64,000 bases of DNA, taken from Gentiana macrophylla (taxonomy: Eukaryota > Streptophyta > Magnoliopsida > Gentianales > Gentianaceae). Below, in pieces: positions 1 to 12,149 of this stretch. The stretch's first letter is position 1. Every line of letters starts with the position of its first letter. The stretch is from NCBI GenBank assembly GCA_026214975.1, contig JAOBSW010000556.1, forward strand, positions 1 to 64,000. Direction: 5' to 3'. The notes under the pieces are model-generated. The model was given only the letters and a program-made list of their open reading frames with translations, ran no database searches and was not told where the DNA came from. The position numbers were made by a program, and so were the translations under genes.

Positions 1-944
1 AACAAGACCTCGCTCAACATGCTCACGAATAAAGTGATAGTCAATAGCCACGTGTTTCATTCGTGAGTGGAAAACTGGATTGGCACCGAGACGCAGAGCA
101 CCCAAATTGTCGCTGTAAGATTATCGGTGTGGAACGAACCGGCGAGACTCGCAAGCGAGATAGGTCAGCCAGGCAACCTCATTGCCGCCATTCGCAACGC
201 ACTTGTATTCGACCGTGGAAGAACGAAACAGAGTGTTGCTTCGGAACTCCAAGAAATAGCATTTCCCCAAGAAAGCGATGTGCGAGGTAGAAGTGTAGCC
301 ATGCACATACTCAGAGAGGACACCGGATCACGTAGCCATCTTCCTTGTTACCCGCCCGATCGAATCGAAACGCATGTAAGGCCATAGGAGAATCCGATAT
401 AGCCGCAAACCCATAGTAGAGTGCGGACAAATAACGAAAAAAGCGCGTTTGACAAGCATCCAATGATACTTCGTCGGTGCATGCATAAATCGCGAGAGCT
501 TATTAACCGCAAACCGAATATCAACTCGTAAAGCATAAATCTTGCGCAGGCACCCAAGGTCTGGACGTTCATCGAGTCGGATCTGAATAAGCGAGGAGAA
601 ATAATGGGATCACTGAAAAAGCATCATTTGGCATAGGCGCGGAAAGCGCCTTAGATTCCTCCGTGTGAACCTGAGACAGCTGACTCACATGTGTACTGGT
701 CTGCGTAAGTAACATACCTATGGTAGAATGAGTAACCTCATTCCCAAGAAATACGGCTGAGAAGACCAAGGTCCTTAATAGAGAACCGAGCCCAATGATC
801 AATAATACTCGAACTCGCCTCACTGGAGCTACTCAGAATAATTATGTCATCGACATATACCAAGATAATAGTAATGCTGGTAAAGCGGCGACAAACAAAC
901 AGAGACTCAATCACCACAGAGTTAACAAAACCCATAGTAAGAAC
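1..944 (-). pseudogene. copia1 pol, C-terminal part: RT active site and RNase H
   Basis: This is the downstream half of the copia1 polyprotein, which would copy element RNA into DNA in virus-like particles. Read on the minus strand, the RT catalytic YVDD lies at 857-846, followed by hydrophobic residues. The conserved block before RNase H (FAVNKLS, then FMHAPT) lies around 520-470. The RNase H core is recognisable at about 300-130, with SRSST, EY, VAN and EVAWL. The C-terminal [11 protein letters not shown] block lies at about 40-5. The frame changes at least twice between these blocks (about 570 and about 740), so no continuous protein remains. The piece begins abruptly at the AGAAC target duplication and its N-terminal half resumes at 10236. 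It probably ends just left of the window. Confidence 0.8.
940..944. repeat. Target site duplication AGAAC, left copy
   Basis: AGAAC immediately precedes the TG of the inserted LTR at 945. The same five bases follow its terminal CA at 10236-10240. Confidence 0.8.
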
Positions 945-2186
945 TGCTGGTCCTTGGAAAGGCTAACACAAGTTTAGAGGGGAGGGTGAATAAACTTGTC
1001 ACCAAAAACTTATCCTAAGTCGAAAAAGTCCCAGGAACTAAGTTTCTCGAAACTCAAACCGATCTCCGATTCGATTTTGTTCTCAATCCTTAACTTGTGC
1101 GGAGTTCGATTAGCTCAACTGAGTATAAGTCAATGCTTGACTTATATTTAGTCTTGTTAATCAGCAAATGGATAAATATTAGCCTTTAACAACTAGTTAA
1201 CTTAGTTTCGAAGATGAAAACCACATAAATATAACTATAATAAAGTAAATGAATGCGTAAATTAAATAGACAAGATTTATAAAGGTTCCTGGTAGTGTAA
1301 TCCTGTCAATCCTCTCTTCCCCTGTGATGCGGAGGAAAATTCCACTAGAACTTCTTTGAGATGGCCCGGTTACAAAAAGTTCTAAACTGATAGTCCTTGA
1401 CTAATCCCTAGCTTCACTATCTAAACACTTGCAGAAACAGGTAGAATTGCCGCTCTTCAACCTGTTTGAACCACCGGTTCTTGAGGGTAGGAATTGCCTC
1501 TTCACCACTCATCACAAACACAGTCTTTCATTGCGCACTCAACTGTCCTTCACACCTTCTTGGTGTTTCACGATCCCTAAACCTTTGATAAAATCAAAGT
1601 TGAGACTTTGAATCAATAACTATGATTCAAGCGTGATTTGAGCTTTTTATTCGGATGATTAATTTAAGCACGGCTCATATATTTCTTCAAATAAAAGATC
1701 TTGAATCGCATGAATATGCTTGAACACTTTGAAGAAATTTCTTGATCTTGCAATTAAACACTTAGCGAGGTATTCTTTTTGAATTTTGCTTTCCCCTCAA
1801 TTTGATCTTTCTTGTTGGATAGATTCTTTTTAATTTTCTTGCTTTGTTATCACATACCGCACCTTTTTGATGTCGTAGAAGTAATCTATTTATAGGGGGT
1901 TCATTCAACGTTCATCTCGCTTGAATCTTGCAACGGCTATATTTTATGACCGTCGATTTGTCGATAGTTCATCCAATAAAATTGCTTCATTTACAACGCT
2001 CGATCTGCGATCGTTTGATGGATGACTTATATATAAAACTGAGTTTCCTTATCAGTTTTATACTGTGTTTCTCACTTATCAGTTTCCTAACTGACTTGGA
2101 GCATTAACTAAGATTTTACTCTTCTTCAAATATCAGTACTCCAGTTTTCATCTGATTATTATTGACTTAATCAGAGTACACCATGA

Positions 2187-2191
2187 CTCAT
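2187..2191. repeat. Target site duplication CTCAT, left copy (right copy 9717-9721)
   Basis: CTCAT precedes the TG of gypsy1 at 2192 and recurs directly after its terminal CA at 9717-9721. This fixes both ends of the inner element. Confidence 0.85.
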
Positions 2192-2542
2192 TGATGACGG
2201 TCAAATTATACCCGTAAATGTCATCAACATTATCCTTAAATCGAGATTAATAATGTATATTTCATATTGAATCACTCGTTTATATTTATTATTTAATGTT
2301 AAGTGATTATTAATATGATATTTGGTATTTAGCTGTTTTTATTATTAAAGGGCCGATTTATTGTGCTATAAATGTTTATTTTGTAGATCACGACAAATCG
2401 AGAGGATTAATGTCATTCAATCAGTAAATCTCAAGATAATAGAGGAAGAAAATCGGAGCATTAAATGAAGGAATCAGATCAGCACGGAAGGATGCAGTTG
2501 GGAACAAGATAGACGAAAAACGCGCTCAACACGATCGAGGAA

Positions 2543-2579
2543 GGCTCGGTCGACCGAGCCCTATCATTCGGTCGACCGA
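2543..2579. promoter_or_regulatory. Paired GGTCGACC palindromes upstream of the gypsy1 TATA box
   Basis: GGCTCGGTCGACCGAGCC (2543-2560) is a perfect 18-bp palindrome. TCGGTCGACCGA (2568-2579) repeats its core. Both lie about 75-110 bp before the TATA-like box, where U3 enhancer or repressor sites usually lie. The same pair occurs in the 3' LTR starting at 8270. A binding role is inferred, not shown. Confidence 0.45.
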
Positions 2580-2649
2580 GTATGTCGGTTCGGTCACTCA
2601 CGGGATTTTCGCGTGTATATCTTCTAGATCCTCCTAGGTCGGTTCTGAC

Positions 2650-2661
2650 CTCTATATAAGC
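2650..2661 (+). promoter_or_regulatory. TATA-like box of the gypsy1 5' LTR
   Basis: CTCTATATAAGC is the best TATA match in the LTR. The same box is at about 8388-8399 in the 3' LTR, which supports its being the U3 promoter. Confidence 0.55.
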
Positions 2662-3974
2662 AAAGAACCTACTGAAATTTGTAAAACACGCCTTAGACAC
2701 ACCAACACATCCCTTCATTCTTTCTTCAATCTTACAATTCATAATATAACTTTGATACAATGTAGAATAATTTGAGGGTTTCAAAGCAATTTAGGGGCTT
2801 CAATATATAAGCCTTTATTTTACTGTCTTTTTATTTTGATAATTAATTCCCAATTATGCTTTATCGTTTGAGTTAGTTAATCATAGCTAGATGATGTAGA
2901 TCCCAGGCTATGACGTTGGGAAGGTGGCGACACCTTGTGCATGAGATCCCATAACCACGTCATCTACTTAGTTCCACATCCATAAATACGCATTGTTTGA
3001 TTAATGTGTATCTAAGTTAGTTTATATGAATGCTTTATGAATTCTTGTTTAATCCGTTGTGTATGATGAAACTTGAGAGATCGTTCGGGGATGTAACTGG
3101 GAAAAAGACCATTCGGTCGACCGAGCCCTGACTATTCGGTCGACCGATCCTGTTTTCATCCGTTAAATAGCCACGTCTTTATGGTTAGGTTAACTTAATA
3201 GAATTTATCATCTCGCAGGTATGGCTACGGCCACGTTGCTCGTCTGCTTTAATTAGCGTATGATTAGGAAATACCAATATAGAGCTCCTAGGTTGGCTCA
3301 TGAATGATCTTCCGGGACTTTCAAATGAGATCTAGGTAGGTTTTGTATTTGGGAATTGATCTCACCTAGTTATCGTAAATCGTAGATTAACATGAGACCG
3401 TCTGCGAGTAATTGTTAATAGAATGAGGACCGATGAGATCGTTTAGAAATACCTTTAACCATAGGAATGTTGCCTGAAAGCAGGTGTCACGGTTAATATC
3501 GGCATCCTTAGAAAGTCGTAAGCGTGTGAGTTATATGAGATGGAGGCACTTAAAAGCGCGAAGTCACGTAACAATATCACATTGATCTAGTGACTACCGG
3601 TGCTAAGTCAAGTTAAAGAGGATGACTCCATAGCCAATCTAAGATAGATACAAACGGATTGACGATTAATAAGTTGGGATTTATTATATAAATTATCCAG
3701 GTCCAAACGATAAAGACTATAATTGGGGAGGTTAATTACGTGTAGGTAATCGTGTCGTGTCAATTTATCTTTTCTTGTCCTTTGTTGGTGGCGTAGACGC
3801 CTCTATGTCCTTGACATGTTTAATTAATTGTTTTTATATGAAATGATCCACAATTGGTTCCTGTCAGGATCGACCTTGATTCACTATAACTATACTACGA
3901 TAGGCCTAGTCCTCTTGCTAGTATTGGTTTATGGTGGTCAAGTATATTATAACTGATTGACCCGATCAAGTTTT

Positions 3975-3992
3975 TGGCGCCGTTGCCGGAGA
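3975..3992 (+). promoter_or_regulatory. gypsy1 primer-binding site (tRNA-Asp type)
   Basis: TGGCGCCGTTGCCGGAGA lies six bases after the 5' LTR end. It differs by one base from the sequence complementary to the 3' end of plant tRNA-Asp, which is the primer used by Athila-type elements. It marks the start of minus-strand DNA synthesis and sets the element's orientation as plus. Confidence 0.8.
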
Positions 3993-6956
3993 ACCAACGG
4001 TCAATTTTATATATAAATAATTTTTTTATTCATGTCAAGTTTTCTATTTTAGAAGTCGGTTTATACGTTTTGAGTCCCTCAGGTTGTGCGCTTCGTCTCG
4101 AAAATTCAGATTCTTAAAATAAAAAAATTAAAAATAAAAATATATATAGAAAAAAATTTATTCGGTAGATCGAGAGACCTCATTCGGTCGACTTAGAGAA
4201 TTTATTTTGTTTTGTTCTAGTTCTATTTTACGAATTCGCGTGTCTGTTTATCCCTCGTATGTTTAATCCGTAGTCCGGATGCAAAGATGGGAAATCATGT
4301 TAAAATCGAGTCCACGGTCTGTTTTGTTTTTCTTCTATTTGCAGAAACCAGGGAAGCAATAATCTGAGTCAGTAATTTTTCAAGGGCGCTGAGAAAATAA
4401 CCCACCAAACATGTGGAGCTACGAATCTAAGATGGGAAAAGCGATGGAAGCAATACCATTAAAGCACAAAGATGGCTCAGAAAAAAAAATCTTAAAGGCT
4501 TAAATTCTCGTGGTACAATGTTGAAGGCAATGTACTACCTTTTTATTGCTTATGTTTTACTACCTTTTGGTTTTTTGAGCATAAGTTAGCCTATACATGA
4601 ATCTTAGTAAGAATCTTTGCCGGAGTGGTTTGTAAGATTAATTTTATTAGTGTGGAAGGTTTCCGCCCCAAATGCATCTCATCTGAGGGTGTAAGGAAAC
4701 ATGTAGTCGTTGAAAGGAAGCGGTGAATAAAGAGTTCCTCGTAGTTACGTTAAAATCTCATTGTCCTATGCATGAGATTGCCTTCTGCTCGGCAGAGGGA
4801 GCAACAAGTTGTGTAGTTTAAGCATTCACAATCTAAAGAAGACGTTCGCTTTTGAGAGAACACCATCTTCCTTTTCGTTGAGTTTTATGGTGATGGCTTC
4901 TCGGTGAACCACCTTAAATAAAACGAGATTACGCTTTGGGTGACAATTTAGAAATCGGAGACTCTTAGTACATTGGTTCGAAATGGTCTAACCATGGTCG
5001 GGCGAGTTTAACGAGCCTCGGCTCAATCGACTCCTCCACGCGTGTGATGTGCGTTGTGAGTAGTTCCACAAGACTTAGCATAGCCGATAAGCCTTCGGGC
5101 TAAACGGGGCTTAATCTTGATGGATTGGCCCTGAATCGTCACATATGTTCCAACGAATAAGGCGGCGTGAGACTTGCCTACATAACCGACCTTATTCGGA
5201 GTACTTTGATTCATTGTTTCTTATTGTCAAGGCCAAAACCGTAATTTTAACCGAATTCACTAATTCCTAAAACGAGCGAGGTAAGAGCTTTGGATAAATG
5301 GTATGGATAAATGTCGTTTCTACAGGTCTCACAACCAAGGGAAGGGTATTAATCCATAAAAGCAACAAGTCCACCTCTTTATAGTGCTCGAGAGGGTCAA
5401 TATCTCGTGATCCAAGAATAATGACTGACAAGGATAATTTTTGGAAAGTCAGTGAGGACTTTAAACTCGTAACTACTTCTTTAAAACCCTTAGGATTTCT
5501 TTTTAGGATTTTAGGTTTTTCTTTCTTTGAGTCCAATAAGAGTAATGTGACATATGTTGAGGTTTTTATTTTGCCGTGTTCGATGGCCATTGGGCTAAGG
5601 ATGTGCAAAACTTTTTACTCAATATAGGCCACGTGAAATAGAGTTCCGTAGAGAGTCGAGAAATTGCTAAAGAAAAGAAATTTAGCAATCCACCTTAAGA
5701 TGGAAGCATTAAGAGAGCTTGAGAATTATGTGAAAATGTAACAGAGAATGATTGGTGCGAACAAGAACAATTTTGGTCAACTTCCAAAACTTTTAGAATG
5801 GCGATCCAGTGAAAATCCAAAGTAGTGTGCAATTCATTACGCAATTATCTTTATCTTTCCCTTTACACTTTTTCACCTTCAAACTTTTCGATCTCTCACC
5901 AATCTGCCCTAACCGTTCACATTTCTAACCATTCTTTCATCGCCTCTCTTTCTTTCCATCCGTTTCACTCTCCCACCCATACCCGATCCTTAAACAATTC
6001 TCAATCCCAAAAACACAATTTCTTACCCGTCCTTTTATCTTTTCTTCCCATCCTTATGTGTATCTTTTTCTAAACCCATTATACTCTCAACCTCCATTTT
6101 GTTTACAAAATACCTTTGTGTTATGCGAATTTGAAATATTGCTAAGCTTTAATGATTATCTTTTATCATTTTGATTTTCATGATCCTAGTTGGGGTAAGT
6201 GTAGCTCGATACTAGCTAGATTTTAAAGGTTTTTGGTTCGATCAAAGTACAACTTATCTTTCTACGGAAGTTTTAAATTTCACATTTTCCGTCTATTCCG
6301 GCATTTCTAGATGATCCGTTTGTTCTACATTATCTCACCGATCCGACCTTGTTGATGACGGTTATGACTTTTATGTGATACATTGGGTTATTAGTAATTT
6401 GAGGAGTAGCTACATCTCCCTAAGTTGTTGATATCCAATGCAAGCGAGAAGTTTCGCGCTAAGTATTTGATTTTATCTTTAGCCAATAGGTCGCATTGAA
6501 TCATTATACCTTACCAAGTTTCTCTTTTATCTTTGGATTGAATACATAGTAGGCAGATCACCCTCGTGTTTTCCCACGTCGGGTAATGCTTTTGATCTTT
6601 GTCTTCTCCACCCAGATTTTAAGAATATTTAGGCGGTGGAGGTTGTAGATGAAGCCTACCATCTTTAGTTGCTTGTTTATTTTTCTTTCTATGTAGTATT
6701 TTTCTTTTTGGTTTCGTGTCATTGGTTGTATAAAATAAAGTGGCTTAAACTGCTTTTAGGTATTTATACCTCATTCTCGCCACATTATTTTATAACTTCC
6801 ATAGACATGGTATTTGAATGGTTTCGTGGAGTTTGTCTGCCTTATACTGAGTTTTCACTTGCTTCTCCACAACATCTTTGAAATTTACTCCGATCTTTTC
6901 CTTTACTTGAGAGCCGTTTCAGAGCTAAGTCTTTTCTTAACTTCTCATTTATTTTT

Positions 6957-6993
6957 GTCATTGAGGACAATGCCATGTTTAAGTGGGGGTAGG
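6957..6993 (+). other. Athila/Tat 3' non-coding signature in gypsy1
   Basis: GAGGACAATG followed by a short spacer and AAGTGGGGGTAGG. This pair is recurrent downstream of the coding region in plant Athila/Tat gypsy elements (recalled family knowledge). The reverse complement of a close variant occurs in gypsy2 at 28588-28624. Confidence 0.6.
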
Positions 6994-7903
6994 AGACTTA
7001 GCCATGTTATGTTATAATTGAAAATTGAATGAAATGGCACATGATTGAAAAAATTGAATAAATGCCACATTATTTATCTCGTACCACTTTAGAATTGTGA
7101 GTTCTAGCTAAGAATTGATAGGAAAGGAACCAAGTTTCATGAGTACGTGATCATTTTATACTTATGTTAAGTAAATTTAAGGATATTCATGCCCGTTTTG
7201 CAAGTAGTTATTTATTATTCAATTACTCAATCACGTGAATCGAGTATACCGCGCAAATCATAATAATGAAGAAATTATGTGTACATTGCATGATGATTGG
7301 TTATGTAGACTTAGTGTCGATACTTATTGGTGATGTATTCTTATCTTCTTGCCAACAAAGCGGAGTAATAAGCTTGAGGCGTGCACGTGTTTTAGCAAAA
7401 TGTTAGACATGGGCTTGTAGTAACATTACCAAAGTAGCCAGCGCTTGTGGTAATATTCGATGCTATACATGATCTAAGATAGGGGATACTCTAAAAGTTT
7501 TCTTCCTTGAGATTGATAGTATTTGAAAAATATGAAGATATGAAAAGAATATTCAACTCTTTAAGAGGCTTTGAGTAATACTCGGTCTCAAGTCCAAAAT
7601 CTCTATAGATACGCTCTTGCTTATTGCTCACAGTGCTCTAACCATTGCGAGGCATAAGAAGTATGAATCTTGAGGTTGGTAGGTTGAGATTGCAAAGTTA
7701 GCATAAACTCTAATCTTGCCACGAATATATAAAACTAAATGCACATGCACACATCACGATTCATAGTAAGTAGTGAATAATGGATATCTCATGAGCATGA
7801 CTAGTATGAGTTGACTTGAGTTTCTTGTGTAAGTATGATTTGACCATAGAAAATGTTGTCTTGGGAATGACTTATTAATGCTTTGTTCGGGACGATCAAA
7901 GTC

Positions 7904-7919
7904 TAAGTGAAGGGGTAGT
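7904..7919 (+). promoter_or_regulatory. gypsy1 polypurine tract
   Basis: The purine-rich AAGTGAAGGGGTAGT directly abuts the 3' LTR and is the expected site for plus-strand priming. It has pyrimidine interruptions. Confidence 0.5.
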
Positions 7920-9716
7920 TGATGACGGTCAAATTATACCGTAAATGTCATCAACATTATCCTTAAATCGAGATTAATAATGTATATTTCATATTGAATC
8001 ACTCGTTTATATTTATTATTTAATGTTAAGTGATTATTAATATGATATTTGGTATTTAGTCGTTTTTATTATTAAAGGGCGATTTATTGTGCTATAAATG
8101 TTTATTTTGTAGATCACGACAAATCGAGAGGATTAATGTCATTCAATCAGTAAATCTCAAGATAATAGAGGAAGAAAATCGGAGCATTAAATGAAGGAAT
8201 CAGATCAGCACGGAAGGATGCAGTGGGGAACAAGATAGACGAAAAACGCGTTCAACACGATCAGAGGAAGGCTCGGTCGACCGAGCCCTATCATTCGGTC
8301 GACCGAGTATGTCGGTTCGGTCACTCACGGGATTTTCGCGTGTATATCTTCTAGATCCTCCCTAGGTCGGTTACAGCCTCTATATAAGCAGCAGCTACGA
8401 AATTTGTAAAACACACCTTAGACACACCAACACATCCCTTCATTCTTTCTTCAATCTTACAATTCATAATATAACTTTGATACAATGTAGAATAATTTGA
8501 GGGTTTCCAGCAATTTAGGGGCTTCAATATGTAAGCCTTTATTTTCTGTCTTTTATTTTGATGAATTAATTCCCCAATTATGCTTTATCGTTTGAGTTAG
8601 TTAATCATAGCTAGATGATGTAGATCTAGGCTATGACGTTGGGAAGGTGGCGACACCTTGTCCATGAGATCCCATAACCTACGTCATCTACTTAGTTTCT
8701 ATCCATAAATCGCATTGTTTGATTAATGTGTATCTAAGTTAGTTTATATGAATGCTTTATGAATTCTTGTTTAATCCGTTGTGTATGATGAAACGCCGAG
8801 AGATACGTTCGGGGATGTAACTGGGGAAAAAGACCATTCGGTCGACCGAGCCCATTTATTCTCGTCGACCGAGCCCGGCTATTCGGTCGGCCGAGCCCTG
8901 TTTTCATCCGTTAAATAGCCACGTCTTTATGGTTAGAGTTAACTTAATAGAATTTATCATCTCATTAGGTATGGCTACGGCTACGTTGCTCGTCTGTTTT
9001 AATTAGCGTATGATTAGGAAATACCAATATAGGGCTCCTAGGTTGGCTCATGAATGATCTTCCGGGACTTTCAATGAGATCTAGGTAGGTTTTGTATTTG
9101 GGAATTGAGCTCACCTAGTTATATCGTAAATCGTAGATTAACATGAGACCATGCGAGTAATTGTTAATAGGATGAGGATCGATGCGATCGTTTAGAAAGT
9201 ACGCCTAACCATAGGAATGTTGCCTAGCCGAGGTGTACGGTTAATATCGGCATCCTTAAAGTCGTAAGCGTGTGAGTTATATGAGATGGAGGCACTTAAA
9301 AGGAGAAGTCACGTAACAATATCACGGTGATTCAGTGACTACCGGTGCTAAGTCAAGTTAAAGAGGATGACTCCGTAGCCAATCTAAGATAGATACAAAC
9401 GGATTGACAGTTAATAAGTTCGAGTTTATTATATAAATTATCTAGGTCCAAGCGATAAAGACTATAATTGGGGAGGTTAATTACGTGTAGGTCGTAGTGT
9501 CGTGTCAATTTATCTTTTCTTGTCCTTTGTTGGTCGTAGACCGCCTCATGTCCTTGACATGTTTAATTAATTGTTTTTATATGAAATGATCCACAATTGG
9601 TTCCCTGTGGGATCGACCTTGATTCACTATAGCTATACTACGATAGGCTGGTCAGTCCTCTTGCTAGTATTGGTTTATGGTGGTCAAGTATATTATAACC
9701 TGATTGACCCCGATCA
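7920..9716 (+). repeat. gypsy1 3' LTR
   Basis: Begins TGATGACGG and ends GACCCCGATCA, followed by the CTCAT duplication. It carries the 18-bp palindrome from 8270 and three downstream GTCGACC or GTCGGCC boxes (8836-8898) where the 5' LTR has two. Small indels relative to the 5' LTR are spread along it. Confidence 0.85.
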
Positions 9717-10240
9717 CTCATTATTATCTAAGAATTCATTGTCCTTATAATTCTTAGGTCTTCATACAAGATCAATAAAGTCAATTCAGTCATCACAATC
9801 TTGCTCGAAAGTCTAACTTTACTGAGTCTCGACTTGTAATCTACATAAGCGAGTTTGAGCCTCGGTTCTTCAATCTTCAATAAGCGAGTCTGTGTCCTCG
9901 GTTCTTCAATCTTCTAGATAAGCCAACCGAGTCTGTGTCCTCGTGAACTTATCTTCTTGATCTTTGTTGGTGTGCTCTATGTTCGGTTTCTTGTAGAATC
10001 TCGATTAGATTAAATCTCGGTTTCTTCATTTTTGAGTTCGACCTAGAACTATTACAATGCTTTATGCGATTTAACTTATACAAATATCGAGACTCTAATA
10101 AATCCTATACATTGATATCTAGACATCTTTTGCTTTGCCTTATAACGACTAGTTATGACACTTCATCAATGGGGTTAAGAACAATTAACAAATAAGTGAT
10201 GAATCATCATTAAAACATAAATTTTATTTCCAACAAGAAC

Positions 10241-10640
10241 AAAGGACTTAAGCTCATGGTACCAGGCCCGAGGTGCCTGCTTAAGACCATAAATTGCCTT
10301 GCGAAGTTTACACACAAATATAGGTTTTGTTGCGTCCTCAAACCCGGGTGGTTGAGACTATATACGTCTTCAGCTTGTGTTCCCGCTGAAAGGCATTATT
10401 GACATCGAGTTGGTGAAGAGACCAACCTAAGGAAACCGCATCGAGAGCGAGACGGATCATAGCGAGTTTTAACAACAGGACTAAAAGTTTTGAAGTAATC
10501 CAAACCAGGACGTTGTGTAAACCCTTTGCAACCAATCGAGCTTTGTATTTATCAATCGAGCCGTCCGGTTTCCTCTTAATTACGAACACCCACTTGCAAC
10601 CAACTATATTCAAACCATCGGCGGGGGAACTAAGGACCAC
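10241..10640 (-). pseudogene. copia1 pol: reverse transcriptase N-terminal half
   Basis: Minus-strand RT fragment. The conserved copia opening ([22 protein letters not shown]) is clear at about 10600-10520. Further down the YGLKQAPRAWY block is readable at about 10300-10255, in a different frame from the start. The fragment stops at the AGAAC duplication, and its continuation with the YVDD active site is at 944 and below. Removing the inserted 9.3 kb plus one duplication copy brings the two halves into one frame across the junction. Frameshifts near 10520 and 10340 make it non-functional. Confidence 0.8.
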
Positions 10641-11063
10641 GTGTCATTGCGGGTTAAGCACTATACTCATGAGACATGGCAACACACCACTAAGGCGCTG
10701 CAAGGCTGCTTAAGGGTTGAGGTTACATTTCAAGATAGCGATTGTGAAGTTGAGCTTGCAAAGTTAAAGAGTTGACGAGGTTTGTAGATTTGGTTTTGAG
10801 AGCGAGTGGTCATGGGATGTTGAGATGGCGGTGGAGGAGAGGGTGGCGGTAGAGGAGGTGGGGACAGTGGAAAGAGATGAGGTGGGAGTGGGGAAGAATT
10901 AGAATCACTTTGCTAGAGGTAGAGTTGGGAGAAAGCAGGAGAAGGATAGGAGAGGAGTTCTCGGGTGGCTCGTAAATGGCCACGGGTGGGGTGTATGCCG
11001 AGAGTATGGGTGGTGAATAGGAGCAGTCGTGGGTTCATAGTAAGGCGAGGGGTAGAAGAGCGA

Positions 11064-11760
11064 TTAACGGAGGTAAAGGAACAATCGAGGCGATGCTAGC
11101 AAAGGAAAAATATCCTCCACAAACCGAACATCACGCGAAATATGCATTCGAGACTCGGAGATGTCATAACAGAGGTAAGCACTTTGTGTGAGGGCGTAAC
11201 CAAGAAAGACACAAGGTTTGGACGTGGGCGCAAGCTTGTGCGGTGTATAGGGTTTAAGCCACGGATAGCAAAGGCAACCGAAGACTCGAAGCTTAGAATA
11301 GTTAGGGGGCTTAGAGAGAAGTTTGAGATGGGGTGAAAGCATATCAAGATTTTTTGTGGGCATTCGATTAATGAGGTAAACCGCAGCACTAACGGCATAA
11401 GACCAATAGGTAACCGGCATTTTGGCATGGGCAAGAAGAGTTAGGGCTGTTTCAGCTATATGCAAGTGTCGGCGTTCAGAGATGCCATTGTGCTGCGGCG
11501 TGTAAGTGGGAGAAGTGAAATGAGAGATGCCATAGGCAGAGAGAAAGGGACGTAACTTGATGTAATCGGTGCCATTATCAGAATAGAGAGTTTTGATAGA
11601 GGCATCTAACAGCTTTTCGACATATTGCTTGAATTTTATGAAAATATTATATACATCGATTTACATGCTAACGGATATATCCACATGTATCAAGTAAAAT
11701 GATCGACAAAAGAACGTAATATTTAAAATTGTCAATTGAATAAGCGGGTGGCGACCAAGC
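11064..11760 (-). pseudogene. copia1 pol: integrase
   Basis: Minus-strand integrase remains. The best part (11465-11064) reads as the C-terminal integrase region of copia elements: AKMP.TYWSYAV, YLINRMPTK, LRVFGCLCYP, then KPCVFLGY and DVRFVEDIFP. The catalytic core further upstream (11470-11760) is broken into short frames. It would insert the element's DNA into chromosomes. Frameshifts separate it from both gag-pre-integrase and RT, and a serine/proline-rich spacer region (10640-11060) follows, as is usual in this family. Confidence 0.75.
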
Positions 11761-12149
11761 GCTGAATAAATAACCTCCGAGCGGTTGAGAAGTACATAAA
11801 GTAGAATCCGAAAAGGAGCCTATGGCTCTTATTACAAAGACAAGAATCACAATAAGAATGCTGAAGCTTGATAGATAACTCTAAAAATTGTTTTTGCAAG
11901 ATTTTGAATAACGAGGAAAAATTTGGATGGCCTTGGCGGAGATGCCAAGTAGGCTGAAGCTTTGGATGTAGAGAAAGCAAAGAGCTTTGGAAGACCATGA
12001 TAGGCTCCATCACCGACTTGTCCTTGGTGGAGGCATTTGGAAATCTTCAAGTCCTTCACCAAAAACGAATCGTAAGAATTCAATAGATCTGAATTGTCAC
12101 TGGCAAAACTTTTGGACATATAGTAAATTACGAGAAAGGGAAGGTACAC
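11732..12149 (-). pseudogene. copia1 pol: zinc-binding gag-pre-integrase region
   Basis: Contains WHLRQGHPNF at about 11935, the copia form of the HHCC zinc-binding domain that opens integrase, followed by SYCDSCLCNKSHRL carrying the two cysteines. Overlapping frames show at least one frameshift. It sits between protease (12097-12492) and the integrase core. Confidence 0.65.

Larger units (their letters stand above)
2192..3968 (+). repeat. gypsy1 5' LTR
   Basis: Begins TGATGACGG and ends GACCCGATCA, directly before the primer-binding site. The TATA-like CTCTATATAAGC lies at about 2650-2661. An 18-bp perfect palindrome (2543-2560) and a 12-bp one (2568-2579) lie upstream of it, and two more GTCGACC boxes lie at 3111-3147 in the downstream half. 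It matches 7920-9716 over its whole length. Confidence 0.85.
3993..7919 (+). other. gypsy1 internal region, no recognisable protein
   Basis: About 3.9 kb between primer site and 3' LTR. The longest ORF is 113 codons on the opposite strand (5267-5608) and matches nothing I know. Another GTCGAC box occurs near 4183-4196. The region from about 6957 holds the Athila/Tat-type 3' motif. I see no splice-like or coding structure, so it is best read as non-coding cargo of a LARD-like element. Confidence 0.6.
2192..9716 (+). mobile_element. gypsy1: non-coding Athila/Tat-like LTR retrotransposon
   Basis: Complete 7.5-kb element with two long LTRs (2192-3968 and 7920-9716), a tRNA-Asp-type primer site at 3975-3992, and a purine-rich tract just before the 3' LTR. 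A 3' motif at 6957-6993 is typical of Athila/Tat gypsy elements. The 3.95-kb interior has only ORFs under about 115 residues and no recognisable gag, protease, RT, integrase or envelope. It therefore resembles a LARD-type non-autonomous element that would need proteins from a relative. The LTRs are clearly the same sequence but differ by many small indels and by the number of GTCGACC boxes, so the insertion is not brand new. It sits inside the solo LTR. Confidence 0.85.
945..10235. mobile_element. Solo LTR inserted in copia1 (945-2191 plus 9722-10235)
   Basis: Starts TGCTGG and ends CCAACA, a near-perfect terminal inversion with TG...CA ends, and is flanked by the 5-bp duplication AGAAC. With gypsy1 removed it is about 1.76 kb. 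I see no primer-binding site, polypurine tract, second LTR or coding region, so it behaves as a solo LTR left by recombination between two LTRs. TATA-like stretches occur near 1888-1897 and 2033-2041, and orientation is not settled. The arms are AT-rich and have no ORF worth calling. The right arm repeats phrases such as CTCGGTTCTTCAATCTT (twice near 9862-9920). Confidence 0.7.

Noticed and set aside
63..387. Plus-strand ORFs of 75 and 106 codons
   Set aside because: They lie antisense to the copia1 RNase H region, whose motifs are clear on the other strand.
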